Shown here in pieces: positions 1-12,533 of a stretch of DNA of 64,000 nt. Below the pieces are notes generated by a model, which was not told the DNA's origin, made no database searches, and saw nothing but the letters and a program-made list of their open reading frames with translations. Numbering within the stretch: the first letter of the stretch is position 1; every line of letters starts with the position of its first letter. This DNA is from Torymus aiolomorphi (taxonomy: Eukaryota > Arthropoda > Insecta > Hymenoptera > Torymidae). A program made the translations under genes and the position numbers. The DNA lies in NCBI GenBank assembly GCA_036365515.1, contig CM070873.1, positions 28,378,085 to 28,442,084 on the forward strand, in the 5' to 3' direction.

Positions 1-344
1 CATAGTATTAGTTTTAATCTCCTTAATGAATGAAAGTTTACATTGTAAATTGATAAATGTTCACATTACGAAAAATCTGCCTTATACAACATTTCTGTAA
101 AGATAGAAGCACCTCAATTTTTATCAAACCCAGGATACTAAAATTTTCAATATTCAAAAACGTCCTCCTCCCATCATCCTTCTCATCCTCCTTTCCACCC
201 AAAGTCTTAGACATATCGATCGAGAGATCGTCCCTCTCTCTCTCTCTCTTCCTCTTACAGCCTCTCTGCGTGCAAAAGCCGCGCACTTCAGATCAAAGAC
301 ACGCCACTGCCGCGGCGCGCTGCAGCAGTGACGTTAATGCAGCG

Positions 345-346
<2 letters not shown>

Positions 347-422
<76 letters not shown>
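347..422. repeat. (TC)n microsatellite
   Basis: An uninterrupted TC run of about 38 units. It sits inside a longer pyrimidine-rich stretch (from about 160) and creates a spurious Leu-Ser reading frame. Confidence 0.95.
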
Positions 423-423
<1 letters not shown>

Positions 424-1943
424 ACTACGCGCTAGCGATTCGATTAGAGCCAGGGCTGCGCGCGCCCATTACCGTCATCCTTCGTTCCGCACTTACGTGT
501 AACCTTCGCACGCGCGCCCTTTGCGTGTCAGGACCACGGAAAATCCGCAGGCTGCGGTGATGTGGTAAAGCCTGCGGGTTTTCGAGGTGGAACATTGAAA
601 TATAGGGATTTTTAGATGGGGAAATTGTGGATTTTAAAATGCGGTGAGGTTAACGCGGTTATTCAGGTCACCCAGGTAGTAGCGATCTGCTATCGATATG
701 TCGAGTTTCTTTACTTTCGAATAGAGGTGTGAATGAAAGTTTATGGTATTTTAATGTAGTCTCCTTGGTACTGGCAACATTGACTAGCATTGCAGTGTAA
801 AATGTAACTTCGATCATGAATGATTGCTCTAAATTGCAGAAGATCTGTCCGAGAATCATCAATCCGATGTGTGCTGCCTCTTCATTGCGATTATCTGCTT
901 TCGTTTTAAAAGTGCACTGCGATTAAGCTGCCAACAAGTCCATCATCTGTTGGACTACTTTCTTCTTACCGTCTTGTGCAATACTTTCGTATGCATCGTG
1001 TTGTTTAATCGATCGCTGATCTTATCAGAAGTAGTGCACTACCTGTGGCTGTAAAGTCTATTACATCAGAGGATGCTCGGTCGATGACTCTTTAATTACG
1101 TGTTATTGAGTTAATTTTCTATACTGTGTACCGGTATCGTTTCGTTAATGATACCATCATCAATTTTATTTTATATAAGCTATTAGAATGTGTGATTATT
1201 AGAATGCTTGAAGGGAAGTGGAACAAAATTACTGGCTACAATATTATATTTCACACATTCCACACAATAGATCGGGGGCGTCTTAAAAATCCGCATAAAA
1301 TAGTGTGTTATGTTCAAAATGTAGATTTTTTTATGATTCTATTCCTTTTAGTGCTTAAATACTGCCAATAATTTATTGATAGAAATCTATTCAAAAACCT
1401 AATCACCAAACTCTCATTATTACTAGTAATAAAGTTAGTTATTTTTATTGAAAAAATAAACGACGTTGATCTTGTAAATTCAATATCCACAAGGAAATCT
1501 TGACAAATAATAATTTTTAATGCTCACGATTTAACAAATACATCCACAATACACACACGCGACATTCAATTTACCACTTCCGTACATATCGATTTCAAAA
1601 TCTCAACCCCATGACCAATCTTCCTCATCGAAAGCATCTTACACCAGCTGCAATTCGCCGACTAAACTACCACTCTGGCGCCCCCTAAATCCGGGCATTT
1701 TTCCGCGCCGAGTGTTCGCGCTGTAAAGTTCGCGGTTCGACAAGTTAGTCAGTTGCGTCTTAGCTGGGCGAAGCGCAAGTGGTCGGGCGCTAATGGAGAA
1801 GTTCATCAGCCACCACCGCCGCTGCCACCGCCGTATACCCCGAGACAAATCCGATCTTGCGCATGATGCTATCGCCGCGACGAACGCGTCTGTACGTATA
1901 GTCGTGCGTCTTTTTGTAGGCGAGGAGTTTGGAGGGATCGATG
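423..1943. other. no supported gene; mixed AT-rich and CpG-rich DNA
   Basis: No convincing gene is visible. From about 1650 to 1930 the DNA turns CpG-rich and holds a 58-codon plus-strand frame starting at 1794 in a reasonable Kozak context (GCTAATGG). It runs into the foldback at 1944 and stops at about 1970. It could be an accidental frame in a CpG-rich patch or a remnant first exon; I cannot tell which. Confidence 0.4.
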
Positions 1944-2477
1944 GGGTGGGTCTAGATATATCGAAAGGCTGATAGTTAGAAGCCTCATCCTTCAAAAAAT
2001 TAGAAATAGAACACGCGCGCCTCATTAGCAGAAGCCGGTTTATCATACAGGATTTATAACAGAAAGCACGATTAACAGAATAAGGAAGTACATAAATATA
2101 TCTACAGAATAAACTCATTTCATACTGCCACAATTGTAGAAAACACATAGTACGAAACGCAGATTTATAGAAAATACATAAGACGAATGCCGTATAATAT
2201 AAAATTCACCATAGTTTTTCTATATTTGTGATATTCGTCTTATGTATTTTCTATAAATCTGCGTTTCGTACTATGTGTTTTCTACAATTGTGGCAGTATG
2301 AAATTGGTTTATTCTGTAGTTATATTTATGTACTTCCTCATTCTGTTAATCGTGCTTTCTGTTATAAATCCTGTATGATAAGCCGGCTTCTGCTAATGAG
2401 GCGCGCGTGTTCTATTTCTAATTTTCTGAAGGATAAGGCTTCTAACTATCAGCCTTTCGATATATCTAGACCCACCC
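1944..2477. mobile_element. long foldback (inverted-repeat) element
   Basis: Two arms of about 245 bp (1944-2190 and 2232-2477) are near-perfect reverse complements around a ~40 bp AT-rich loop. The outer tips read GGTGGGTCTAGATATATCG and its complement. This is a non-autonomous foldback or MITE-like element. Each arm carries the same open frame of about 65 codons, which produces mirrored ORFs on the two strands; I do not treat these as genes. A target duplication was not clear. Confidence 0.85.
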
Positions 2478-2763
2478 GATCGATGCGCGGTGGTCGGATG
2501 ATGCGGTTTATGGAATTTTTAGAGAATGTTTGGCAACCTTTATTGGTTGTAGAAATAACGGGTATTAGATCTTCTGTGGGGCATACTCGTTTAGCGTGAA
2601 AAGATTCTATCTTGGTACTGTTTTGGTTCATTTATAAATAAGAGACAAGACAGATGGCATCGATTGGAACTCTAGACGAAATAGTTATTGAACTAGTCCT
2701 CGTAAACGAGGCGAAATAGATCAGTTCATTCTTGCTCGGAAGCCAGAGCAGAACAGTCGTACC
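2478..2763. other. intergenic, no gene seen
   Basis: Unique-looking DNA between the foldback and the piggyBac-like element. Nothing recognisable. Confidence 0.4.
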
Positions 2764-2767
2764 TTAA

Positions 2768-3297
2768 CCCTTTGAGGGGCAGTGGGACGTATACGTCCCA
2801 CCTATTTGGTTTCAGATTTTTTTTCATATTTCTAATATATTTTTGCAGTTTCTATATGCATATAAATGTTTTTTAAACTCCTGGATACCTAAGTTATCAA
2901 AAATTCATGCACGATTGCAATAATTTATTTATTTATATGTTTGTTATAAACAATTAACGTGAAAAAACTCGGTTGTCTCAGGAAAAAATCAGTTTTTCTG
3001 TAACCTCAATAGCTGAAGCTCTGAAAATTTTTTTACGTATTCTTCGTTCATAGTTTCATCATGTATATTTTTTTTTTCAGAATTTTTCGTACGCTAGTTT
3101 TTCCAAAAAAAATTTGGAAAATTTCGAAAAATGAATATTTTTTCAAGATTATTTATTATCAATTAATTAATTTATTATTATCGTTTGTTATGACTGTTTT
3201 CATGAAAATCTTTATTTAACTACATAATTTTAAGATATTATGTCATAGTTGAAGGCATAGCTGGTGCATCGTGTAGAAAAATGTGCCCCTCAAAGGG
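2768..3297. mobile_element. piggyBac-like non-autonomous element
   Basis: The ends are CCCTTTGAGGGGCA and its exact complement TGCCCCTCAAAGGG. The left end abuts TTAA (2764-2767) and the right end TTAC (3298-3301, probably a mutated TTAA). TTAA targets and CCC-starting TIRs are typical of piggyBac-type elements. Just inside the left end is the perfect 20-bp palindrome GTGGGACGTATACGTCCCAC (2782-2801), a likely transposase-binding site. The interior is AT-rich with no transposase frame, so the ~530 bp element is non-autonomous. Confidence 0.75.
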
Positions 3298-3301
3298 TTA
3301 C

Positions 3302-6234
3302 ATTAAGATCCTCAGTCACATTACACCATTAATAAGTGCTAATTCTCATTAACGATTTAAGCCCTTTCTTCCCGGCGCGCCTAAACACAGCACAGCGTCG
3401 CGCACAGAGAGAAATCCCGGGCACCGCCGCCGCGCCGCCCTCTAATTAGTTAACAACGCAGACGCCGAGAGCCCGAGACTAGAGCCACTCTCCGGGCTCC
3501 TTTTTAATATCTCGCGTACATACGCACGCGCTCGCGCGCGATCTCCGAAGGCAAACTCGACCGGCATTGTGCTCTCGTTTTTTCTCTCTCACTCCCTCTC
3601 GGAAATTAAGCCTCGACGCACACGCGACAAATAAAAGAGAGTCCCTTTCAAAAGGCGCGCGTAGCTCGCTCGCTCTGCTCTCGAGCGTAAAACGAGACGT
3701 AAAAAATCTCGGGGAACACGAGATATCCGGAGAGAGAGAAAGAGAGAGAGAAATTCTAGTCGCGCGGTATGTATAGCGTGTCCTATACGTGTACGTACGT
3801 GCGTGCGTGCGTGCGTACATGACCGAACTTGCGAGTCACCGGATAATAATTTCTTCCATCGGGACGCGCGCGCCCGGGTAACGCGACACTCGGCGCAAAC
3901 TTTTTGACGAGAAAAGTAGATGGAAGGGGCGGGGGGGGGGGTCGTGGAAATTGTGTTGGAGTTTTCCCGGACTGGGAGAGGGAGAGAGTTTTTCGCATGG
4001 GGACTTTAATTTTGAGGGGGGTCCGATATGAAGTTTGCAATTCCGGTCGAATTTTAATCCAAAATTTTTAAATATTCTATTTTCTTCACTTGAATGTTCT
4101 TTATTCTGAAATTCCGTTTTCGTGATAACTGGAATCTTTTTCCAACATTGATAAATATATTTTTGTAAACGAGTATTAATTTTTTGCCATTTTTTTTTTC
4201 TTTAAAACTCAGTCGTTTTATATTGCGCGAATATGACGGGAACGATTGCGACATCCCATTGCGTCAAGTTGATAGCATGTAAAATTACATTTTCCCCCCG
4301 AAAAATGGACATCAAACGCGGATTCGTCACTGGGTATTAATCATAAATGCACATCCCGTTTACGAGGATACCATCATGTCTGTATCAGCTTTGAAATCCA
4401 GCGGTGAACATGCGCCCATTGTAAAGTCGCGTCGAGCGATAATTTTACAGTATACATACGCGTCATCGGGTATCAAATCTCGCATAATATATATAAATTT
4501 TCGCGATTTCTCAAAATTTATTCCTCACATTAATTTCAATATGAATGTTTTCCCAGGCTGCAAATGACCTTACGCCCGCGAATTTAATATGATTGCAGAA
4601 GCGCGGCTGCGAAACTCTCGCGCGCGCGCACACACACACGTACAAATCTAATTATTAATATTAATATCATTGTTATTATTATCGTCAATATCGAATATTA
4701 ATTATTAAAATTATTTGAGAAATTTAGCTGGGGCATTAAATTTGTAAAATATTATATCGCGGCCTGCGTTCGCGCGCGCGCGCACAAGTAATGATGACAA
4801 CGCGCTCGCGCGCATTTTGCCCAAGGGACTCGCTTTGATCACGAAATGCGCTACGCGAGTGTCGCACGCGCCCGCGAGAGAGAGAGTGTGTGAGAGAAAG
4901 AGAGAGAGGGGGGAAGGGGGGCGTCAGTTACAAAAAACTCCAAATCGAAAATCCCTTTGAAATTTTACCGGTATTGAAACGGCTCAAACGATAGTGTAAT
5001 TAGTCTCTCCCCGGCCCTCCCTATTTCACAATATTCATTATTATTATTTGAAATGCAATCAGCCCCTTATGGCGTGCCATTATTGCTATAAAGGCTGAGA
5101 GAGACATCGTAACCATCGTTTCGAGATAAATAGATACATAATTGCGACGATTAGTGGCTTTGTAAAGACTAATGAGGAAAGAATAGAATAGTGCTTTTTT
5201 CCATGTATATAGGATGTAAAATAAATGTTAAGCTTTTCCCAACGTAATTTCTGGCTCATTTTTATCATTTATTCAGTTCCTCAAATAACCTTCGAACCTT
5301 TCAATTTTTCTATAATTTTTTTCCAAAACTGAATTCAAACTACCCACGCCATATACCAAAAACGAATTTCCACGAATTTTCCACTTTTAGAGTGAGGAAC
5401 CTCAGATTTTCGAAGTTACCAGGCAATCTTCTTGAATGCCAAGCGGCGTTTTGAAAATTGGACGAGACTGGAACGCGGCCTCGGGACTTTCAGACGAAAT
5501 TTCTAGAATCAGAGGGGAGGGAAAACTGAAGACAGGCTTTTCAGTCGAGGGCGCGTTAGTGTCAAGAAATTTACTCGCGAGTTTGTTTTGCCCGAAAACT
5601 TTGCGCGCGCCGGTTTCAGTTCATTTCGCGCTTAATGCGCTTTACTCTCGCGTCTTTTTACGAAATTTGCGAAACGGGATCAGTGTGTAGTTGATTAGTG
5701 GGAAATGAGTTTAATTGTTAACAAAAGTATTCTTGATCGGATAGCGTAAAGCGCTAAGGTGATGTTTTGTTATAACTTTCAACTAGAGAAGTTTACGTAA
5801 CTTTGGAAAGAGAGCTATGTATATTGTTACGACATATTTTAGTTTTAATTCAACGCTTTTTAATTACGTTCTTAGATACAGATCGTTTGAATTTGTTTCA
5901 GTTGGATGGAACGTACTAGTCTTGACTTATAAAACTTACATTCATTAAAAAATGAAATAATGAACTCTTCTCAGTCATATTTTAAAGCCAAGAATAGAAA
6001 CTATTTTTTAACCTAAATAATGTTTGTTGTTTTATCTTCATCTTAAAGAATTCAGGTAATGAAAGTTACGCCATTACTACTATTTATACCAAATGAATTA
6101 CTGACGATAGTCTAACGCTAAAATGATAAGACTGACAAACATCTCTGTTCAACCTACATTAAATATAGTCGCATGTATAAAGACTGACGTGATATCTTTT
6201 TAGTCTAGTGTTAGATGCAATAATGTGATAAACA
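3302..6234. other. intergenic/intronic, no gene supported
   Basis: Composition alternates between CpG-rich islands (about 3370-3980, 4600-4920, 5440-5660), with GA tracts and a GTGC tetranucleotide run (about 3797-3815), and AT-rich DNA. Short frames occur on both strands and overlap each other; none resembles a known protein. Confidence 0.4.
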
Positions 6235-6316
6235 AAGACAAAGTATTAAGACGTAATATACTTATTATTATTTTGTATTGCACAAATAAAAGATATTCTA
6301 TTCTATTCTATTCTTA
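6235..6316 (+). repeat. possible LINE 3' tail with (TTCTA)n
   Basis: A segment containing CACAAATAAA is followed by about four TATTC/TTCTA units (6296-6314). This AATAAA-plus-short-tandem ending is typical of 5'-truncated non-LTR retrotransposons in insects. No reverse-transcriptase coding sequence is present upstream, so only the extreme 3' end would be retained. Confidence 0.3.
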
Positions 6317-6396
6317 ATAATAATAAGATAAAAACTATACTTTGAGGCTATAAAAAATAGTAAATAATAACATTTTTTCATAATGACTCATGGACA

Positions 6397-7166
6397 TATC
6401 CGCGAACTACAGACAACAACTGGGGTACAAAAACGGAAAAAATTTTTTTTGAGGGCACACCTACCACATAAGGTTTTTTCGGTTCTTTGGGGGTCCCCCA
6501 ACATGAAAATACTCGTATACACTCATTATCCGTTGCCAAACTTTTTTGCCGACGAAATCAATTTTTCTTATGGAAATTTAACATGAGAAAAATGGACGAA
6601 AAGTAGTCATTGATGATTAACCAATAGCAAACTATTGAAGAGGCCAAACCAAATTTCACAAAAAAGCGATTAAAGTTGAAGAATAATGAGCTTTAATTTG
6701 AGATGAGAATCGTTAAAATCGGTCGATTCTGTGCAAAGCTAGGTGAATTTGAAAATGGCGAATAATGACGAAAATGAGAGATATTTTTCAAACCCACGTA
6801 ATTCTTCAAATTTTTGTCATTTTTCGCCATTTTCAACTTCACGTAGCTTTGCACAGAATCGACCGATTTTACCGATTTTCATCTCAAATTAAAGCTCTAT
6901 TCTTCAACTTTAATCGCTTCTTTGTGGAATTTGGTTTGGCCTCTTCAATAGTTTGCTATTGGTTAATCATCAATGACTACTTTTCGTCCATTTTTCCCAT
7001 GTTAAATTTCCATAAGAAAAATTGATTTCGTCGGCAAAAAAGTTTGGCAACGGATAATGAGTGTACACGAGTATTTTCATGTTGGGGGACCCCCAAAGGA
7101 CCGAAAAAACCTTATGCGTTAGGAGTGCCCTCAAAACCCCAGTTGTTGTCTGTAGTCCGCGGATTT
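6397..7166. mobile_element. 770 bp near-perfect foldback element
   Basis: The left arm begins ATCCGCGAACTACAGACAAC and the right arm ends with its close complement. The arms stay complementary to the centre near 6780, with few mismatches and small indels. Both arms contain the same open frame of about 40-60 codons, giving mirrored ORFs on the two strands. No transposase is encoded. Transcription would give a long hairpin RNA. Confidence 0.85.
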
Positions 7167-8067
7167 GCACATATATGCAAATCCTTGCTTTACAAAATAA
7201 CCTACATTTTCTTACAACTTGTAAGCGCTAAAACTAAGAACGCAAGATATAAAGTAAGCGCAGCATACTTCACGAGGAAGCGCATTGGTGTCCTGCACCA
7301 GTCGTTATCCAAGCCCCGTTGAGGCTTCACTTCGATGTCGAATTATTATTGTTGCTCACATCCATTTATAACTTTAATAAATCTTTAATGTTCTTTATAT
7401 AAGCCAGTCTCTTTATTTCGTGAAACTTGACAATAGAGAATCCTAAATAAAAAGAGAGAGAGAGTCTTACAAACTTTTCACAATTTTGTTTACAATTTTT
7501 TTGTTTTTTACTATAACCATCGCTACAGTCTTCTCAAACCTCTACATCTTCCTTCAGAACCCCTCCCCACCTCTCCACCTCTCCCAACCAAAGAAAAGCA
7601 AATACTATACACCCCGCGACCTCAAGCCGCGACGGCGCCCACCCGCGAAATAAATACAAACTCTCCATAACGCGCGTCGAATACAAACCCCGCTGGCCGT
7701 GGCGAATTACGAATGGCAATAAAGCCAGGACAGCCGCGGTGCCGGCACGTGCGCAAACAATCGTGCTCATTTCCCCGGCGTCGTATTATTAGCGCCATGA
7801 CCGTGTAGCCGCGTGTTTCGGGTTATGATGCGAGAGTGCGCACCGGAAAATCGCGGCGAGATTAGCGGTCGCGTTGTGTCGCGCGGCGGCATGTGGAGAA
7901 TGGAGGAATTGGAGGGTGAGATGACGATGATGGGGTGAGGTTGTACACAGTTGTAGCGGTTTTCGGGAAAGTGGAGCTAGGGTTGTGTGTAACATGCAGT
8001 GCTTTTTTTTGTGGTTACATGATAGCGAAGATTAGAACGACAATCACCTTTTCGTTTTTTAGAAATG
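7167..8067. other. intergenic, no gene supported
   Basis: Contains a short GA tract near 7450 and a CpG-rich patch (about 7600-7880). No recognisable coding or RNA gene. Confidence 0.4.
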
Positions 8068-8323
8068 TACACTGAAAGAAATACAGGAAAAAGTACTAAA
8101 CGTTCAATAAAAATTACCATCTTGTGCAGGGAACGCGACCACAGTCTGTAAAAACCCGAAAAATTACCATACTTTATAAGAAATTTTACCAAAAATATGC
8201 GAAAATTTACTATACTCTATTGTAAAATTTACTGTAAAGTATGGTAATTTTTCGGATCTTTACAGTCTGTGGTAGCTTTACGAGACAATATAGTAATTTT
8301 TCCAAAACTTTTCTCTCAGTGTA
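8068..8323. mobile_element. TA-flanked MITE (TACACTGAAAG ends)
   Basis: A 256 bp element bounded by TA, with ends TACACTGAAAGAAA and TTTCTCTCAGTGTA. The interior is a palindrome including an inverted CACAGTCTGTAAA box (8139-8151 and its complement near 8260-8272). It belongs to the TA-targeted, Tc1/mariner-like MITE group found throughout this window. Confidence 0.8.
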
Positions 8324-11131
8324 ATGATTACTTTTTCTCGTTTCTTGTAAATTACTGTTAAAAGTACGTCAACGTCAGAAAGTTACGAAACCATTTTTTC
8401 GAGCTACAACCTTTGATTCCCATCACACGGTGACGAACGTTACCATTTAAGTACCGCAAAATTACTGCAGATAAACTCGGAAGCGTGAAACAAACAAGCC
8501 GCAACTGCATGGCGCTCGCTGCGAATGCGGTTGAAGATACCGGGGAGATTGAAGGGGGAGAGAGAGGACAAAAGCTCGGCTGGATTTACACGGCGAGCTT
8601 CCCGAGACGAAATATCAAGAGCAGAGGGAGAGTGAATGCAGTTCGACGAAAGTTCTGCTGCTCGGGAAACGGGAGACGAATTACATTCTATCTCGAGGTT
8701 TTGTTCTAGTTTTGTTTTTAATGCGAATCATTGTCAATGTTTCTTAGTAATTAGTGCGGTATTTGAAGTATTTTAATTGTGGAATGACAGAGGCTCTTAG
8801 GTTAGTTTTTCAGAATTTATTTTTTGGGAATTATTGACTGATGTATACCTATTAGGAATCAAGAGAACGAATATAAAAATCACGTATAAATAAAAAATGA
8901 AGAAGTTTCGAAATTTGAAAGAAATTGATGCCATTTTTCGTATCCTTTCAATCGTAACAGGTTATGCCGCCCTTGAGAATTGTTTATTACATTCTTGGTA
9001 ATTAATATACTGGTTAAATTTTAAGAGGTCTTTAATTATATGACAAATGGTATTATAAAAGAAATATTTCATTCCCTTTCCCACTCTCAATATCCAGGCT
9101 TCGGTACCCCGCTTACGTTCTCAATGAAAAAATAATATCCGCCAATTCCAATACCGTTAATAACCGGCGTTCATCCACATGTCCACTTCTCTCTCTCTCT
9201 ATCTCCTACATAATAAACGCATTCCATCATATCTCTTTGAACGACGAATCGATCCCGCCAAAGGGTAGTACACCCGCAGCCGCAGAGGAAAAGGGCCGCG
9301 GAATAATGTATAAACGCTCGGGCCGCGCGTAATCGCATTAATTGTCTTCCACTTTCTTTCAAAAGTCGTGCGCATCGGATTATATATCGTCGGCGAAATG
9401 GAGGGATTATCTAATTTCTTCTACGGGCGCGCGTATGTGCGGAGAGCCCGGGATATGATGCGTTTCAATTTGGCCGGCACGCGTGCGCGCGGGGTCCGTT
9501 TGTGCATGGAAAATAAGTGTTTTGCTTTGAGGATTGGTCAATTGGATTGCGAGAGCTCGTGGAATTGCCGCGAGGGTTCGCGGAGCTTTTTCGAGCTGGC
9601 AGGTGGAGAAGTTTTCGTCTAAATGGTCTTCATTAAGTGCAGCTTTTGATCGTTTCGGGTTTCGTTAATGTAATGGGAAGAATTTTTATTGAGTTATGGT
9701 GATAAATTGGCTGGGAATGCAATGGACTACCGCACCGAAATATAATTCGAAAAAGTTTATGTCACTGATTTTACATTTTTAAATATTTAGAGAAGTATAA
9801 TTTTAGGGGCGCTAAAAAGTTTTTACAAATTTTATTAAAACGAAAGTGGAGAGAAACTTTTGAAGCAGGTAAAAAAGAGAGTATAGCGAACCAGACCGAT
9901 TCGACTCTTGCATAAGTTGATTTTTTACCTTCTGCAATTTGAAATTGCTCGAACGAATTTCCTTAAGTAAAAAGATTTTAATTAAATCAAAGCAACATTC
10001 ACACTGTAATTGTCAATTAAAAACTTTATTAAAACTATATATTATCATTAAACGATCGGGAAATCGAACGCCTAACGATCTTATATTTTACATATTTTAT
10101 AACTATCTAAACCGAATTTACAAGTTCGCGAGTTGACTGGGTCTAGAGTTCTTTTTCGCCGTATTTTGCAATTAATATACGCTCAGGAACTGTAAACGAT
10201 CGAGTTGTTTTACTTTTTCGAATCTCATTAAAGTGGAAATCGCGTTACGTAGTGCCAATAAACTTCGTACATATTTACACGAGACTTTCCAGCGGATTTC
10301 AGGAAAATTTTTCAATCACACGCCTGTAAAGGGAGCTAAAAATGTACTGAATTTCAAATGAGAGGATTATTTTGTTGTTTTATCTCCAGTACTTTGTAAC
10401 GGAAGCATCTGTGTAAAATTTTTAATTGGAACTCGTTAATCCTGGTATATTTGATTTTAACACGGCAATGAAAAAATAACAGAAAATAAAAAATAATGTC
10501 TCTATCAAACTAAAATTTTAGTAACTCCAAAACTATTGTTGCCAATCACGCATTACCCGCTTACACCCAGCATTTTCACTCTCAAACCCCGGTATAATGC
10601 ACTCTCGACATTCCGTCAATTAATGCACGCACAGGGCACAACAATGTCAACAAGTTCGCTCGCTCTCTCTCGACACAAAATGCGATTTCCATCGGCTCGG
10701 GGAGGGGAAAAAACTCGCTCTCGGAGTCAATATCAAGTGCGCACGAGCGCCGTCGAACGACTATGCGACGAGCGCGTATTGCGAAAGTTGCCGGGAGAGT
10801 TTTCCCGATCGCGAGTCGGCAATTAACGCGAAAAAGGAGGGAGGAAAAAAAAATGACGAGATCGTAATTAATCGCGAATGCGTGAAAGGAGACGTGACAT
10901 TAAGCGAGCGAGCGCCGCGGTTGCTAATAGAGCGATATCGCGAGGAGGTGCATAAGAAGTGGGAAACGAGGGGTATAACAGTCCTGCTGCTGTGTGGTGG
11001 CTTTCTCATTTTTGCCTGTAAGAAGTCTTACGTGGCTCGCGCGCGAATTCCGCTAATGTGAATGGTTGTATGGGATGTAGAGAAAACGAGGTGGGATTTT
11101 TTATTAGCGAATGAGGATCGAGGTTACAGGA
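8324..11131. other. intergenic/intronic, no gene supported
   Basis: AT-rich DNA with CpG-rich patches (about 8490-8700, 9270-9620, 10630-10990). Frames in those patches overlap on both strands and look accidental. No repeats of note. Confidence 0.4.
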
Positions 11132-11346
11132 TACCCGTGTAAAAAAAAAGTCTGGCAGTCTTGCAGAAGTCTGGCTTCAAAGTCTCGCTTGTCGGACGAT
11201 CCCAGAATTTTTGCCAGACTTTTAATAGAAAAAAATAAAAAATTCTGGCAAAAAGTCTGGTAAAAAGTCTGGGATCGTCCGACAAGCGAGACTTTTGAAG
11301 CCAGACTTCTGCAAGACTTCGCCCAGACTTTTTTTTTACACGGGTA
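11132..11346. mobile_element. 215 bp foldback element with AGTCTGG repeats
   Basis: Perfect tips TACCCGTGTAAAAAAAAAG and its complement bound a hairpin with a very short loop. The heptamer AGTCTGG or its complement recurs many times along the arms. Both ends carry TA, suggesting TA-target insertion. Non-coding MITE. Confidence 0.85.
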
Positions 11347-11768
11347 CAGTTTAAACTAACATTTTTTGAACAAATAGGTGTGTCTATCTATAATATATGT
11401 GTTTATAGATTACACAGGACCATAAATATTTATTTAAGATTGTCGTACACAAACGCACGTGTTATATACGTATTTTTTACTGCTGAACTCGAATCCGTTG
11501 AGAGTTTTTTCCTATCACGTCCAAATTTGTTGTCAGTTACAAAAACATGCTGAACATGGGTTTAATTTTCAATCCGCGAATCTTTAATCAATGAACAACA
11601 TGTTAACTTTAAATTCATAAGCCTTTAACACATACACACAAATCATTTAGCCATAAGTTCCAAATCCACCAGCCCCAAATCCTGAATCCCGAATCCCAAA
11701 CACCGCCATACACCCATGCGAATTGTAAGAAATTCTAAACCAACGGTTTTTGAGATTGACCAGGATTT

Positions 11769-12533
11769 TACACTGAGAAAACTGTCGTAGGAAAATTTAC
11801 TGAAAAACTAACAAAAATTACTATATTTGATAGCAACGCGGGGATATAAGCAAATTATAAAAAATTTTGCTATAGTTCAGGAATATTTACAAGGTATCTT
11901 AATAATTTTTACTACTACACATAGCAAAAAGTGCCCTCTACATGTAGTACTTATTGCGTGCACGCCGGGAGCACGTGTCTGATTGAGGTTATGTTTCTCC
12001 CACAATTTGAGATTATCTTCCTTTTAAGTTATCAAAAACATCGACAATATCGATTCAGTTGTTTTATTTTTACGTTGTGCAGGTGAGCTATGAGTTATTT
12101 CTTTATATTATCATAGTTATTTATTGCTATCAAATAATCATCAAAGTTCTCTCGTAAGCGAAGGTAGCCAATGTATCAGTTCCAAAATTTTGTACTCAAG
12201 AAGCTCACGTGGGTAAGAGGTTAGCGCGTCTGCCTAGCGTGCGGAGGGTCCAGGGTTCGAATACACAACCACCGTAAAAAAAAATTTTTATTTCCTTATT
12301 TCTTGTATAGCTAAATTTAATTAATAATATATTAAATATTGTATAAATATTAGGTATCCTATAGATATAAAATCATGAAAATCAATTTCTTTTAAGTTTA
12401 AGCTTGGCTACAAAAATTACTATATTAGTTAGCAAAAGTACCTAAATTTCCATGATATCCCATCGTTGCTATAAAAAATAGTAATTTTTATTAGCTTTTC
12501 AGTAAATTTTCCTACGACAGTTTTCTCAGTGTA
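11769..12533. mobile_element. TA-flanked MITE carrying a tRNA-like unit
   Basis: A 765 bp element with perfect ends TACACTGAGAAAACTGTCGT and its complement, then inverted subterminal segments of about 70 bp (AGGAAAATTTACTGAAAA, AAAATTACTAT, TAGCAACG). No transposase is encoded. The interior holds a tRNA-like sequence at 12203-12289. It is one of three window elements with this architecture. Confidence 0.85.
12203..12289 (+). ncRNA. tRNA-like Pol III unit inside a MITE (Ala-AGC-like)
   Basis: The A-box-like segment GTGGGTAAGAGGTTAGCGC is followed by a fully paired 5-bp anticodon stem (12229-12233 with 12241-12245, one G-T pair) around loop CTAGCGT, anticodon AGC. The B box GGTTCGAAT is at 12254-12262 and a T5 run at 12285-12289. 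The T stem is unpaired on its 3' side and the acceptor stem does not form, so this is not a functional tRNA. It is a tRNA-derived sequence that could retain Pol III promoter activity. Confidence 0.55.

Noticed and set aside
57..560. 167-codon plus-strand frame
   Set aside because: A large part of it is a translated CT microsatellite and pyrimidine tract; no domain.
1639..2599. Mirrored 169- and 123-codon frames on opposite strands
   Set aside because: The shared peptide is the same foldback arm read from each side, not two related genes.
12203..12289. Functional tRNA-Ala gene
   Set aside because: The anticodon arm is good, but the T-stem 3' strand and acceptor stem do not pair and it lies inside a MITE; kept only as a tRNA-like unit.
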